In this document: positions 1 to 11,646 of the stretch, one piece after another | How positions within the stretch are numbered: position 1 is the stretch's first letter | Layout: the number at the start of each line of letters is the position of its first letter | DNA from: Linyphia triangularis | Taxonomy: Eukaryota; Arthropoda; Arachnida; Araneae; Linyphiidae | Direction: 5' to 3' | Length of the DNA: 64,000 bases | Assembly (NCBI GenBank): GCA_963978545.1 | Contig: OZ021729.1 | Coordinates: forward strand, 92,844,466 to 92,908,465 | Program-made: the position numbers and the translations under genes | Notes under the pieces: generated by a model | Seen by the model: the letters and a program-made list of their open reading frames with translations, nothing else | Database searches by the model: none | What the model was told of the DNA's origin: nothing

Positions 1-45
1 CTCGTGTTGCTGACGGCGCCAGATAATATGAATACAACCAACCAA
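1..45 (+). mobile_element. SINE family A, 3' fragment cut by window edge
   Basis: The window opens inside the 3' part of the same tRNA-derived SINE found complete at 39749-39929. The shared stretch includes ctcgtgttgctgacggcgcc and the AACC-rich tail. The head lies left of base 1. Confidence 0.8.
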
Positions 46-131
46 TCTAAATCAAACAAAATCAACCAATTAAAAAAATGAAAAGAGATTTTCTTGTGAA
101 TAATGCCAATGGGGGAAAATTTCTTAAAGTG

Positions 132-335
132 TTAAAACATTCGCTTAAAATGTGCATAGCAGAAAAAAATAACTCCGCAGGTGAGGGAGCATCTTCGGCC
201 ACCTGAAGATGTGCGACCAATTTGCATCATTTCCCTTTTCCGGGATTGCTGGATGGGCGCGAAATAAGGCTCTGAAATGAGCTCAGCTTGTCTGTGTATG
301 GCTTGCCTAGCACAAGCTCTAATTGACACAGATAT
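132..335 (-). other. Possible further exon of the EB gene (unproven)
   Basis: A GC-richer patch has a strong minus-strand acceptor (cccttacag ending at 336). The phase 1 entry required by the last EB exon would read only HICVN before a stop at 319-321. Entry in phase 2 stays open to a TGA at 227-229. Entry in phase 0 stays open to 132. None carries EB cysteines. It could be a terminal coding or 3' untranslated exon, or neither. Confidence 0.2.
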
Positions 336-389
336 CTGTAAGGGAATCCAAAAACCTAAGTGGAACTTTTGGGGATATATTTTTGACAC

Positions 390-1100
390 TTAAAAGTGTC
401 TTTCATTAAGCATTTTATTAAAAATAAGTTACAAAACTCAGGTTTTTTTTTCAATCATCAGTCATAATTCATCTACTTAGGCCTTCAATTGAGAAAATGC
501 TCAAAACGAAAAAGAAAAATCCCTACAGTAAAAATAATTGATTTTTCATCAAAAGATGTTTCTATGTAACTTCCCTTTGTCAATTCCATACATCTAAAGC
601 TTTATTTTTTCGATTTCTGCAATAAAAATTCAATAAATAATTTTGGAGGGAAAATAAATTAAAAGTTTTATATCCGCCTCCAAGTCCAGTAACAAAGCGG
701 CATATATGCAAGTGAATATTATGTTGACAGAGCTTCGACATCCTCACTGCTCAGTTTCTATTATAACTAGAGCCCTGATTTTTTTTGCCATCGTGTTGCT
801 CCGGGTGAGTAGACGAAAAATAACAACATAATTGTTAACATTGAACATGGTTAAAAAATCCTTTGAAAATCGCCGTAGCTACCGGAATTTTGTTCTTCAG
901 ATTCTTCTGGTTCAGACCAAAACTTTAGCCACAGCCAAACCTATTTGATCAATTTTGAATTTTTTTTTTATTATTATTCTCAGCTTGATTAGAAGAAGTG
1001 CCTTATGTATGATTTGAGGGGTGGGAGAGTTTGGATGGTCATTTAATGAGAAAGATTAATAAAAAGCAGGGTTTGACTAAAGTTAAGTTAGCAAACTCCA
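390..1100. other. No gene seen
   Basis: AT-rich sequence with short homopolymer runs. No splice-bounded coding segment or named repeat was recognised. Confidence 0.5.
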
Positions 1101-1103
1101 CAA

Positions 1104-1595
1104 AAAGAATTGATATCTTCCCAAAAAAACAACTAGACGTTGTAAAAAAAAACGTCAAGTCAGCCAAAAAAAGTTATAAAATCTAATGTTTGCCACCAAG
1201 CGGCCGCCTTTAGTTTCTTTGGGGTACTTGTACACAATGAACTAAATTGTGATTATTAGGGGGGATAACCAAAGGCAATCAGTACTTGGCTGGCTAGAGT
1301 TTTTATAGAATTAATCTCAATTCAGTGCAATGGGTGCAAAGTAGCTGAAGCAAATGAAATGAGATTAATCCGAAATAACTGTAGCCTGCCAAATACTGAT
1401 TGCCTATGATTACGCCCCCTAATAATAACAATTTAGTTTATTGTGTACAAGTACCCCAAAGAAACTAAACGCGGCCGCTTGGCGGCAAACATTAGATTTT
1501 ATAACTTTTTTGGCTGATTTGGCGGTTTTCTTTCACAATATCCAGGTGTTGTTTTTTGGGGAGGGAGGGGGGGGGGAGGAATATTGATATTAAAG
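1104..1595. mobile_element. Foldback (long inverted repeat) MITE-like element
   Basis: Two inverted arms face each other: about 1104-1320 and 1359-1590, separated by a loop of about 40 bases. The best matching part (1162-1295 against 1381-1514) is nearly identical and includes a NotI-like GCGGCCGC word in both arms. No coding sequence is present. A decayed relative lies at 7502-7875. The exact ends and target duplication are unclear. Confidence 0.75.
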
Positions 1596-2218
1596 AACTG
1601 TAAATGATGTTGATATCAAATATTTACTTATCACATTTACAGGAGGCGAAGGATTCCCAGATTTTAAAATTAAGTAACTCAAAAACAAAGATCGATAGAA
1701 TAGTGAAATTAAAAGTATAGTTATTTTAAAAGCTGTAAAAATCGGATACTAAATTTTCACAGTTAGTTACAAACAATGCCAACAGGTGGATGGTGCTGTA
1801 GTACTTATGAATGCAGAGTGCTTTGAAGCTCGTAGTGATCAGTCTTCGGACAGTTCCACTGTGAAAGTAATTGATTGTAATAATTGATTTCAGAGACCAA
1901 ATTTAAAACATACTTCTAGAATTTTGCAACAACAGCGCCATCTATTGGCAACATTTGTAACTAATTTTGAAACTTTTGTTTCATATTTTTACAGCTTTCA
2001 AAATAAGTTTACTTTTTGTTTCATCCTTCTATTGATCTTTAGAGCTGTTTTTAAAATGAGAGTCCTTCGTGGACACCGTGTTGTTATATTTTCTTTCCAT
2101 TTCCTCTAAAACTCTTCTTCCTCATTTGTTTCTTTGAGGCCTTTTCAGAATCTGTCATTGAAGTGATTTTCTTGTATGAAAGCACAAAATGATATATTTA
2201 ATTTTAGTATGAACTTAC

Positions 2219-2359
2219 GCGGTATGCACTTTCCGTTTTTCGACAGCAGGGGGCACTCACACTTGCCATAAATTTTAGGTACAATGAATTCGCAGTGGCT
2301 AAGTCCGTCTGCTAGATGACACTGTTCGTCATTCAGACAGTAATCGCCTATTTTGGCGG
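2219..2359 (-). CDS. EB module 3 exon
   Basis: The exon has 141 bases, 47 codons, phase 1 on both sides, acceptor cttttttag and donor gtaagt. It encodes AKIGDYC, then six cysteines with a C-x-C pair (CEC) and terminal KCIP. The spacing is C-x5-C-x8-C-x10-C-x-C-x8-C, with a longer loop between the third and fourth cysteines than in modules 1 and 2. The good donor shows that the transcript continues left of this point, toward or past the window edge. Confidence 0.85.
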
Positions 2360-2741
2360 CTAAAAAAGAAACGCTCAGATAGAAATTACACAGTTTTCTA
2401 CAATGAAATAATTAAAAAAAAAAAAAAAAATAGATGAGGCGGATATGATAAATTGAGAGTTTTACGGAATTTTCTCCGGTTATGTTTATGTGTACGATGC
2501 CACTTGGCGACTTTTCCAAAATGTCGCCAAATTTGAATTGACGTATAAAGGCTATGTCGCCAAATGCAAATTTTCGCCAAAACACGTGGTGTTTCCAAAT
2601 CATTAGGGTTATCGGTAAACCTTGGCTTGCCGCATTCGACACCGAATCGCCAAATTTTAAAAAGTAGCCAAGGGTCTACCATTTAAACCACTTGCATACG
2701 GTAAGAACGCGGATGCGAGTGCGGACGCATGCCCTCAAACG

Positions 2742-5422
2742 CAGGTCTTTTCACACGAGCCCATATCTGCAGACGTTTCGACCGCATCTTTGAAGAGTTT
2801 GATTATTATTTTCACCTAGTGAATGCAGTGTGTGAATAAGCGTTGTTTAAAAGTATTTAATAATTTTTCAAATTTTACTTATTGTTGTGATATTTTCTAC
2901 ATAACAAAGTGTAAAATTTAAGCATGGAAAAAGAAGATTACGGTTATTATTTCTCCTTTATTCTAGAAGGAAATGGAGAGATATGCGTTTTTGAATCATC
3001 CTATTAATCAGGGCTGCATGTGTGCGATCACACACATGTGATTTCGAGAGGAGAGTAGAAATGAGAAAAATATATTTAAAAAATAATATGAAAATATGCT
3101 AAACATATAAACTTATAAAAACATTTTCCGCTACTAAAGCTAGGAAGGTGATAAGTGAAGTAATATAGGTTATTTTAATCAATTTTGTGTAATATTTTTT
3201 TAAGATTCTTTTTCATGAATATCGAATTAAAACTTCTGTTGTAATTAAAACAATGTGTCTGATTTTCTGATAAAACTATAAACAGAATAAAAGAATGTTC
3301 GAGCTTGCTCTTTACAGAAGTGCCTATCGAAGTTTGTCCATTAAAGGAATTAGTAATAGAAGAAATCATTTTCAAATATAAAATAATAAAAAGATACTAA
3401 ATACTTTACTATTTATTAGGTTTTGTTTTTAATCCCTTTAAAATGCAAAATTCAGGTATCAAGTTCCCGCAAATTTTAGTTATAGAGCACGGAGGTTTTT
3501 TTCTATACCCATTTCATTGCAAGAGGAGCCAAAACTCATTCTTGCACACACAGCGCTCTTAGGCCGGCATTGTAGTTGAACAAACAGCTAAGATAATACT
3601 GATTAGAAATATGAATATATAGTCGGTAACTTTTACTTACCGATGTGGAATTATCTTCCTATTTCCAAAATACCGACAAGTGGTTTGAAACTTAGATTGG
3701 AGTTTCGACTTTTTCACTCAAAACCGATGGTATGTTTTAGAAAAAAGTTTCAATACTAGTATACATTGGAAAAATTTAACGAAACTTTTTAATTCGATTC
3801 ACATTTTTCACACTTAACAAGTGTTAGAAAACTAACGTATCTGCATAAAAATCCTTCATTTGAGGATTGATTAATTAAACATTTAGTAAAGGTTATAATC
3901 CTGCACCAATCATAATTCCATTTGTAATTCATTTTTAATTTAACGACAAATGATACACAATGATTTGATACGAAGAACCGACAAGAATTGAAAACTTAAG
4001 TGAAATATTTTTTATATAATTTTGTTTTGAAAGTATTTAAAATTACTGACTTATTATAAAAACGTCAAGATTCAAAATTAAGTTAAAATTCAATTATTGC
4101 ATAAATGAGTTAGTTCCCAGTGGGGTTTTTGTCCAGCGTTATACACTTTGAATTACAGATAAAAATTTTATTAGTTAACTCAAACTGAAGTTATCGATTT
4201 AAATTGCGGAGATATACCGACCTTTGTCATTCGTTTGTCGTTAAATTTAAAATGAATTACAAATGGAATTATGATTTGTGCAGGATTATAACCTTTACTA
4301 AATGTTTAATTAATCAATCCTCAAATGAATAATTTTTATGCAGATACGTTAGTCTTCTAACACTTGTTAAGTGCGAAAAATGTGGATCTAATTAAAAAGT
4401 TTCGGAATTTTTTTTCCAATGTATACTAGTATTGAAACTTTATTCTAAAACATACCATCGGCTATGAATGAAATGGTCCAAACTCCACTTTAAGTTTCAA
4501 ACCACTTTTGCGTATTTTGGAAATAGGAAGAGAATCCCGTAAGTAAAAGCTGCAGACTATATATTAATACTTCTAATCAGTATTATCTTAGCGGTTTGTT
4601 CAACTACATTGCCGGCTTAAGAGCTGTGTGTGCAAGAATGAGTTTTGGCTCCTCTTACAATAAAAATGGGTGTAGAAAAACCCCTCCGAAAATGGTATGG
4701 ATGCACTAAAATGTGCGGGAACTTAAAAGCTGAATTTGGCATTTTAAAGGGATTAAAAACAAAAACTATTGAGTAGTAATAAATAATAAAATATTTAGTA
4801 TCTTTTCATTATTTAATTTTTTAAAATGATTTCTATTACAAGTTCTTTTAACTGACTTTTACGAACTTTAATTGGCATGGTGTACTGTACTTCTATAAAG
4901 AGCAAGCTCCTAAGTTCTTTTATTCTGTTTATAGTTTTGTCAGAAAATAAGACAATTTTTTTAATTACAACAAAATTTTGATTTATTATTCATGAATATA
5001 TATATGTATCTAACACAAAATTGATTAAAATAACCTGTATTACGTCACTTAGAAGTAGACCTTCCTAGGTTTAGTAGCGGAAAATGTTTTTATTAGTTTA
5101 CATATTACATTTTTTTTATTTAATATTTCACTCAATTCGGCTCTCCTCCCAAACTACCACGCCTTAGGCCGTCCCTGATTAAAAGGATGATCCAACAATC
5201 GCCTATCTATCCTTTTCCTTTTAGAATAAAGGAGATATAATAACCGTTGCCTTCTTTTATCCAAACTTAAATTTTACACTTAGATTATAAAGTAAAACTT
5301 CAAAAATAACTGAATGCTTGTGATCAATGCTTATCCAGGTACTGCATTCACTTAGTAAAAATAATACTCCTCAAAGATGCGGGAAAAACGTCCGCAGATA
5401 TGGGCTCGTGTGAAAAGCCCGC
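2742..5422. mobile_element. Giant foldback element with arms of about 1.3 kb
   Basis: From about 2742 to 5422 the sequence is one large imperfect palindrome centred near 4085. Matching pairs include 2742-2780 with 5385-5421 (cacacgagcccatatctgc and its complement), 3480-3640 with 4550-4720, 3660-3860 with 4340-4510, and 3890-3960 with 4230-4300. The arms are diverged but alignable throughout. No transposase is seen. It lies in the intron between EB modules 2 and 3. It may be a foldback-type or long-TIR nonautonomous DNA transposon, or an old inverted duplication. Confidence 0.85.
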
Positions 5423-5805
5423 TCAAATTTAACTCTGAAGTCACCTTTTCATGAAATAATGTCATGCGTGAGCTTAGAAGAATTGTTTTGTGTAAGTTTG
5501 TTTGATATAGCGATATATTTATTTATTTCATTTATTTATATTTTATTAAGCTTCGGATCGCAATATTCTCCATGTTCTATTTTGCTGTTAAAAATTGATT
5601 TTGTCTTTTTCGTAACATTCGTATCGGTTTTTGTGATAAAAAGTTTAAACGTCGTTTTCAATTTTAATCTGCCACCTCTCCATACGCACACCACAATATA
5701 ATCTTGTGGGAATTTGATCACTGATTTTGTTAAATCCGATTAGGACAATATATTCCACTAAAACGTTTATTCCTATAAGAACCGGAAGGGTTAAATAATG
5801 GGTTA

Positions 5806-5960
5806 AAATTCCAAGTACGGTACGGATTCAGCGCCAAGGTGATTTTCGCCAACAATTTTTTTTTTTTAATAACAAGTAAACTGCCTATGGTTGTCATAAT
5901 TTGGCGCGGTTTTATGTAAACAATTCTTGGCGCAGAATCTGTACCGTACTTGGAAGTTTT
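5806..5960. mobile_element. Small MITE with inverted arms of about 35 bases
   Basis: The left arm 5804-5838 (ccaagtacggtacggattca within it) is the inverse of the right arm 5925-5960 (ctgtaccgtacttgg within it). About 90 bases lie between, including a poly-T run. It ends about 30 bases from EB exon 2. The superfamily is not determinable. Confidence 0.65.
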
Positions 5961-5989
5961 ACCAAACAATATAAGTAAAGAAGACTCAC

Positions 5990-6127
5990 GCGGCAAACAC
6001 TTGTCTCTTCTGAGAGCCAGAAATCCCTTTGCGCACTGGCAGAGGTGCGTGTCCGGCGAGCACTCGCTGTTGGGCACCTTCAGTTGACACTGGGCGTTGG
6101 TCGCGCACCCGTACCCCAGAAGACTGG
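5990..6127 (-). CDS. EB module 2 exon
   Basis: The exon has 138 bases, 46 codons, phase 1 on both sides, acceptor ttttttgcag and donor gtgagt. It encodes ASLLGYGC, then cysteines spaced C-x5-C-x8-C-x6-C-x-C-x10-C, ending KCLP. The C-x-C pair (CQC) and final C-L-P align with module 1. Its GC content is clearly above that of the surrounding intron, as expected for conserved coding sequence. A small inverted-repeat MITE (5806-5960) sits about 30 bases beyond its donor. Confidence 0.87.
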
Positions 6128-6196
6128 CTGCAAAAAACAACGATACAACACTTAGATCGTTGAGTAAATTAGAAAACAACCCCTTATCCAAACAGC

Positions 6197-6600
6197 ACAA
6201 AGTGGTCCTCAGGATGTCCAAATTACATCACTTCAGGATAATGGGTATAATTCTCAGGACATCCAAATTTGATCCTAAGACATCAACAGGACGTCCTGGG
6301 GATAGTAAAAGGTCGGGCGATTGAAGATCAAAAGAAAGTCTCAAGGATGTCCCTGAGGATGAAATTTGGATGTGTTGGAGACAATGATCCCTGTTTGATC
6401 CTTTTCGGACCTCTCGTGATCAATGTTTGGATGGTCTGGGGACATCCCTCGAATTATTTGGACGATAACGTCCTTTGTGTGTTTTACGGACCTCTAAGGG
6501 TCAAGGTTTGGACGGTCCGGGGACATCCCTAGGATTAAATTCTTGATATAGGTAGGACAGTCAGGACGATAACGTCCTATATATCGTCAATTTAATATCA
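6197..6600 (+). repeat. Degenerate GGACATCC/GGACGTCC repeat tract
   Basis: Many variants of the words ggacatcc, ggatgtcc and ggacgtcc recur. Two adjacent units of about 80 to 100 bases, starting near 6408 (cggacctctcgtgatcaa) and 6490 (cggacctctaagggtcaa), are diverged tandem copies, each ending in ggacgataacgtcct. The GC-rich character differs from the flanks. No coding function is evident. Confidence 0.55.
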
Positions 6601-7064
6601 AAAAATGCTATTTACATATAAAGTTTTGTATATAATGTTCTCTAAATACTGTAAAATTAAAATCCTATTTAACGTCACATAGTTATAACTTAAGTTTCTA
6701 CTTTTTTTTTAACATTTTTTATTAAATATAAACTGAGTAAAATGACATTAAATAAAAATAAAAACTTCAAACGAAAGTTAATTTGTGGACCTATTTTCCC
6801 CTTATTTATTCGTATGTAGTGCAAGTAATCTTTAAGTATTTGATATGTATAGCGAGTATATCTTAGTATGTTTTTGTACTTAAGTTTTTGAATTAAAACT
6901 GTTTTCTTGATGGGGTACCTATTTCAACTAAATGAAATTACAAAACTAAACTATAAAGTGTTCTGAAATAGTGAGTCGTCAAGTTTTTCACCAAGAAAAA
7001 AAAATTCCTTAAAATGTCATGTAAGGATTGCTGAAAGTGTTTACGATATCCCTATTTGCACCAT

Positions 7065-7082
7065 GGTATGCACCATGGTATA
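7065..7082 (+). repeat. Short tandem duplication
   Basis: The word caccatggtatg is directly repeated, giving two copies of caccatggtat. Confidence 0.6.
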
Positions 7083-7293
7083 TAATTCGTTTCAAAAGGC
7101 TACAAGGCTTGGCGACAATTATGCCTTGACGCCGCCGCCAAAATGGAAGAGTTGCTTATGAGCACGATGAAGATCTGCCATCTAGTGATTTCAAGTTAGG
7201 TTGGAATTTAGTATAGTATTGTAGCATACACCTCATTGTGCTGAAAGCGACAATGCAATTATTCCTGTTCACCGTATCTCACCCATCATCTCT

Positions 7294-7478
7294 GCCGACC
7301 AAACGGTATAGTGATTAGCGTGCTAGCTTCTAGACAGAGAGGTTGCGGGTTCGAGTCCCTTGTTGGGCATGGGTGTTTGCAAATGTATGTTGGCTTGTCA
7401 AATGACGAATGTTTCGACGCATTATAGCCCTCGTGTTGCTGACGGTGCCACATAATCTGAAAACAACCAACCAACCAA
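7294..7478 (+). mobile_element. SINE family A, full-length copy
   Basis: A tRNA-like head has an A-box region (tatagtgattagcg) and a perfect B box (ggttcgagtcc), followed by a non-tRNA body and an AACC-repeat tail. It is flanked by a direct repeat: ctcacccatcatctct at 7278-7293 and ctcacccatctct at 7479-7491, the target duplication. Confidence 0.9.
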
Positions 7479-7501
7479 CTCACCCATCTCTAACATAACA
7501 A

Positions 7502-7875
7502 GTGCCACAAAAAGAATTGATATCTTCCAAAAAGACACTTAATGAACTAAATTAGGATTATTGGGAACAACCTATAGTCTATCTTCACGAGGAAGAGTTG
7601 TTTTTTTTTTAATTTTTAAAAAAATTTATTTTATTTAAATGATTACAGCTCATACGTTTGGGCTACTTTGATTCATTAACTTAAAAAAAAAAAAAAACCT
7701 ACTTTTCATAAAAAGTATAATCTGCCAAGTACTGTTTGCTGTAAAGGTTTCTTCCACAAAATCCCAATCTTGTTCATTGTGAGCACCCCAAAGAAAAAAA
7801 AGCTAATTTTCCCAACTTTTTCTATTTGAGCATTTTTGCTTGTTTTTTTTTTTATTGTTTTTTTTCAAAGTCCAG
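7502..7875. mobile_element. Decayed relative of the 1.1-1.6 kb foldback
   Basis: It starts with the same word as the element at 1104 (acaaaaagaattgatatctt) and ends with a matching inverse end (ccagttgttttttaaaa). In between, pieces such as gaactaaattaggattattg and ctgccaagtactg match that foldback. The arms are strongly diverged and broken by poly-A and poly-T runs. Confidence 0.55.
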
Positions 7876-8014
7876 TTGTTTTTTAAAAAATACAATTATG
7901 ATACTGTGTTACAATTATAATTATTTACTATAATTGCACTTCCGTAACGTAACTGAAAAACTTGCGCAAATGAGTAGATCGGGATAATGAATGACTTTGA
8001 TAGGAATTGCTTAC

Positions 8015-8149
8015 CTGGAAGGCAGAATGTGTCATTGAGTGGAACATGATGTGGGAGACATGCGCAGATCCCTTGTGCGCAGTGACTATGGTGGAGGAAC
8101 AAGAGACACTGGAAGGAGGAACGACAATCGGAACCCAGCGACAAACCAC
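8015..8149 (-). CDS. EB module 1 exon
   Basis: The exon has 135 bases, 45 codons, phase 1 on both sides, acceptor tgtttgcag and donor gtaagc. It encodes one module with six cysteines in the order C-x5-C-x8-C-x4-C-x-C-x10-C, starting near GSDC and ending TFCLP. The paired C-x-C (ICAC) and terminal C-L-P match the other two modules. EB modules are small extracellular disulfide-bonded domains. The one-module-per-exon layout with symmetrical phase 1 introns fits exon shuffling or tandem duplication of the module. Confidence 0.85.
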
Positions 8150-8469
8150 CTGCAAACACACGTGTCCGTGTAAACTTCTTTTTCGCAATCAAATATTCAA
8201 TGACAGGAGCAATCAGAAAATTTCAGTCGGAGGGGTTTTCAATCAAAAGCTAAGCGTGTCCCTTTATATAAGAAACATTTTCCATGCAGAACTTTCTTAT
8301 ACTAAATTTGTCATATTTGTTTACAGTGTCTCAATCTGTCATTTTACATATGACAAAATATTAAAATGGAGTTTATTCAGTTTTCGAGTTATACCCCACA
8401 ACCAAACGTGCGTTTACATTTTATCTAGAATCTGTATTATCCCTATTTTCAAAACTATTTAAAATATAA

Positions 8470-8760
8470 GGACATGCAGCACTGAAACACAATAACTGCA
8501 TTTGAAAAATGGAAACATGCATATTTTTGCATTTCTTTTGAACGACACTTTATATTGAACTTAAGTTTACTAAAAATAATGCATACTGGTTTTTTGTTGC
8601 TAGGAGATTTACAAATCCGTTATTTATTTCTAAGTCCTTGAATCTAATAGCTGATTTAGTACGATACGGTAAGCAAACTCTGTTTCTTTTCTTTAATTAT
8701 TATTTACGATTGCTAAGTGTTTCTTATTCAATCATAACATATCACTGGGATCGTAGGGAA
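8470..8760 (+). repeat. Diverged direct repeat, copy 1 (partner at 29745-30015)
   Basis: Co-linear similarity to 29745-30015, for example tttacgattgctaagtgttt here and tttacgattgctacgtgttt there. Both lie in introns of the EB gene. It may be an interspersed repeat or an old segmental duplication. Confidence 0.6.
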
Positions 8761-9369
8761 GAAGACCGCCCCTGGTTGAGCTCAATGTGCAAAGAAATTA
8801 AGGGATTTAATCACCAAGAGAAATGTTCCATTTTATATCAACTCTCGCTTTAAATTATTCATTTCAAAGTTTCAACTAAAATACACAAACTAACAATAGT
8901 AAAAATGATTTTAAAAAAACATTAAAATGGAATTATCACCTCTCTCTAATGTGACTTATCACAATTATACAAGTCCAGAATGAACAATTCTTCGCATGTA
9001 TGTTTAAAAAAAAAAAAAAAAATTAAATTATTTAGATCAAGTTTGGGGGATTTAGGGGTTCGTTAAGTTTGTTTTATTTTAAAATACATGGCATTGCATA
9101 AAGAGGATTGTTGAAGATTTGCAAATTTTTAGTTAAGATTGTTTTTGGAAAGAAACACGATTGAACTTTTGCTAACCACAAAGAGCAAGTATTTTTATGA
9201 ACAATTTGAGAAAAGCATTAAAAATGTCACGGCATAGGAGTCCGAAATAATGCCAAATGTCGCTATTTTAAACTTCATGTTGGTAACATTTCAAATTTGC
9301 TGAGCGGTGAAGAAATAATATGAAATATTTTGAGGTTATTTTAAAAATGTCACCACTTGAATCACTTAC

Positions 9370-9415
9370 CTGTGGGCGCTGAATTCTTCTCGTGAGGGAA
9401 CGATGAAAAAGCGAC
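9370..9415 (-). CDS. Small linker exon of the EB-module gene
   Basis: This 46-base exon lies between acceptor tttgcag and a perfect donor gtaagt on the minus strand. Entered in phase 0 it reads VAFSSFPHEKNSAPT plus one base, giving phase 1, which is what the next EB exon needs. It encodes the end of the signal region and a short polar linker before the first EB module. It has no domain of its own, so support comes from splice consensus and phase matching. A MITE copy (from 9451) begins only about 35 bases upstream of its acceptor. Confidence 0.7.
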
Positions 9416-9450
9416 CTGCAAAGTAAAACATGATTTCGTGTAAAGGGATT

Positions 9451-9738
9451 CGCTATGTTACAATCTTCTCTGCATTTAGAAACTACTTAGTATGGAACCT
9501 TGAAATTTGGTATAAAAGGATCACTTCATGGAAATGACATCAATAATGAACTCGAAAATAGCGTCTACTATTTTATATTTGAAATCTTTACATCAATACA
9601 TATGAAGTGGTTCAACCGGGTTTTGTCTTTTGCTATTTTCATTTATAATAGATAGACATTAAATGAATTATGTATCTACTCCCAAAAATGTCACGTTTTT
9701 TTTTTTTTTTTTTACAAAGTAGATTCTAAATGACCTGG
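9451..9738. mobile_element. MITE family 3, copy interrupted at its right end by a SINE
   Basis: The left end (cgctatgttacaatcttct, then gcatttagaaactact) matches the terminal inverted repeat of the copy at 44078-44420. The right end (gtagattctaaatgacctgg) is the inverse and runs straight into SINE A. The middle shares the word taatagatagacattaaatg with 14640-14790. Confidence 0.65.
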
Positions 9739-9916
9739 GCCCGACCAAACGGCATAGTGGTTACCGTGTTAGCTTCTAGACCACGAGGTTGCGGGTTCGA
9801 GTCACATGTTAGGCATGGGTGTTTGTAAATGTATGTTGGCTTGTCTAATGACGAATGTTTCGGCGCATTACAGCCCTCGTGTTGCTGACGGAGACGGATA
9901 ATCTGAAAACAACCCA
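9739..9916 (+). mobile_element. SINE family A copy
   Basis: Same structure as 39749-39929: tRNA-like head with B box ggttcgagtca, body, and short AACC tail. It is more diverged, and no clean target duplication was found. It is inserted in the right end of a family 3 MITE. Confidence 0.85.
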
Positions 9917-9919
9917 CTT

Positions 9920-11609
9920 AAACTGTACATCTGGCCTAAGCTGATTATTTGTTTATATTTTATATTGTATTATATTACTGTTGTTTTACCTGGTGTAAAT
10001 ATTCAGGTCTGAAAATAATACTTTGGCACATTTTGTGGCAAACAACGATGAAATGAAGCAATAGGTCTATAGGGTAGGAGCAGACTGACAATTCATCTAA
10101 AACAAGCCAGCCTTAAATTGGTGCAAAGCACGGGAGCACTAAACCCAGTTGGATGTTGTTTTCTATTTTGTTGAGTATTGGAAACGTAGCGTTACAGAGG
10201 AACTCAAGAAGTGGATGCTCGGTGGTTTGAACTGTGTTTAAGCAGGTGTGAAAACGATCTCTTGAATGAAAGGGTTATAATAACTGCCCCCCCAGATATG
10301 GGCTTAACAACGACCGACATTCGGGTAGACTTGCATGGGTTAGCCGCTCTTGACAAGGGCTTTATCGTGTCGTCTCATTTAATCGCATTACAGTTTTTAT
10401 GAAGAAAAAAAAGTTACTTTTTTTTTCGTGTGCTTATTATATGAGTTTTTGAAACGGAAGCAAGTTCTGATCAGTTTTCATTTAAAATGTGTCGAATGTT
10501 CAAGCTGTGTTTTTAAAAAAAATCGTATCCGGTGTGAAACAAATTCGGTGTGATAAGGCATTTGATGCTCAAGGACCAAAAAGTCTCCGTACTGAAGCCA
10601 AAGTTACAAATAAATTAGCATAATTTCTAATCTTTTGCTTCATATCTTCAGTAAATACTGAAATATGTTTAATTTTATTATTTAAAATAAGTTTATAATA
10701 AATGTCTGTTTTTACAAAACGCAGGAATTATTTAAATTGAAATATTTAGGAGACGTTGCTAAGTGCCATGCAAAAAAAGTCATTTCAAGGCAACCAAACT
10801 TAAATTTTTTGCAACTGATTACGTGGACATAATTAATTGAAATAGGACTGGAAAGTAGCAAACAAACATTTGTTAGTAAAGACTGGCGTATCCGAGATAG
10901 CACCGTCCTATTGGAGGAAACAGGGGAAAAGATTACCTAATTCTGGCCAACCACAGTTCCAAAATACACGACAAACAAACATGTCACAACCGCAACATAG
11001 TTTTGTTTCACATAAATACAATATCCCAATTTTAAAACTGTGCATCGACATTTCAAAACTTCTTCTATATATTATCTAGAATTGGGTGCGACTGACTAAT
11101 ATTGTTTCCAATGACCGAACATCGGCCTATGTCTGGCGAAACTGCTATTTGAGACCACTTCAACTCGTTTCCTCTGTAGAACGCTTGTGAAGTGCTCAAG
11201 ACGTCAGAACTTTTTTTTTTTTTTTAACGATCCATAATGCCCGACTTTTGTACAAAGGTTTTCTTCCAAGTTCATCACAGGGATAGAAAGTTCGAGAAAA
11301 AAGTTAACCAGATGAATAAAAGCGTTAAAAAAAAGTGTAAGAAATAACGTTAGTGCCCATTTTATAGAAAAATCATTGTTTTTTTACAAAAAATTTTACT
11401 TATGAGCAATTTCAATTATTAATATACGTTTTAAAAATGTATATAATAGTGTTTTCCTGTGTTATATCAACCTATCACTACACATTGCAAACAATTGCCT
11501 TTCAAATATATAACGTTTAGAAATTTAAAAAAAAAAAAAAAAAAAATTAGAAAAAGTAGTTATTTTTTGTATTTTTTCCAAACTTTGAGGTGAATGCGTG
11601 ATCGGAAGA

Positions 11610-11646
<37 letters not shown>

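Noticed and set aside
5730..6221. A 163-codon minus-strand open frame as a single-exon gene
   Set aside because: Only 5990-6127 is coding-like; splice sites and module boundaries define the exon, and the rest is intron read-through.
7328..7370. tRNA gene, because of the perfect B box and tRNA-like head
   Set aside because: The same sequence recurs with a fixed non-tRNA body, AACC tail and target duplications, so it is a SINE.
8007..8462. A 151-codon plus-strand open frame
   Set aside because: It overlaps EB exon 1 on the opposite strand and has no domain; a shadow of the real exon.
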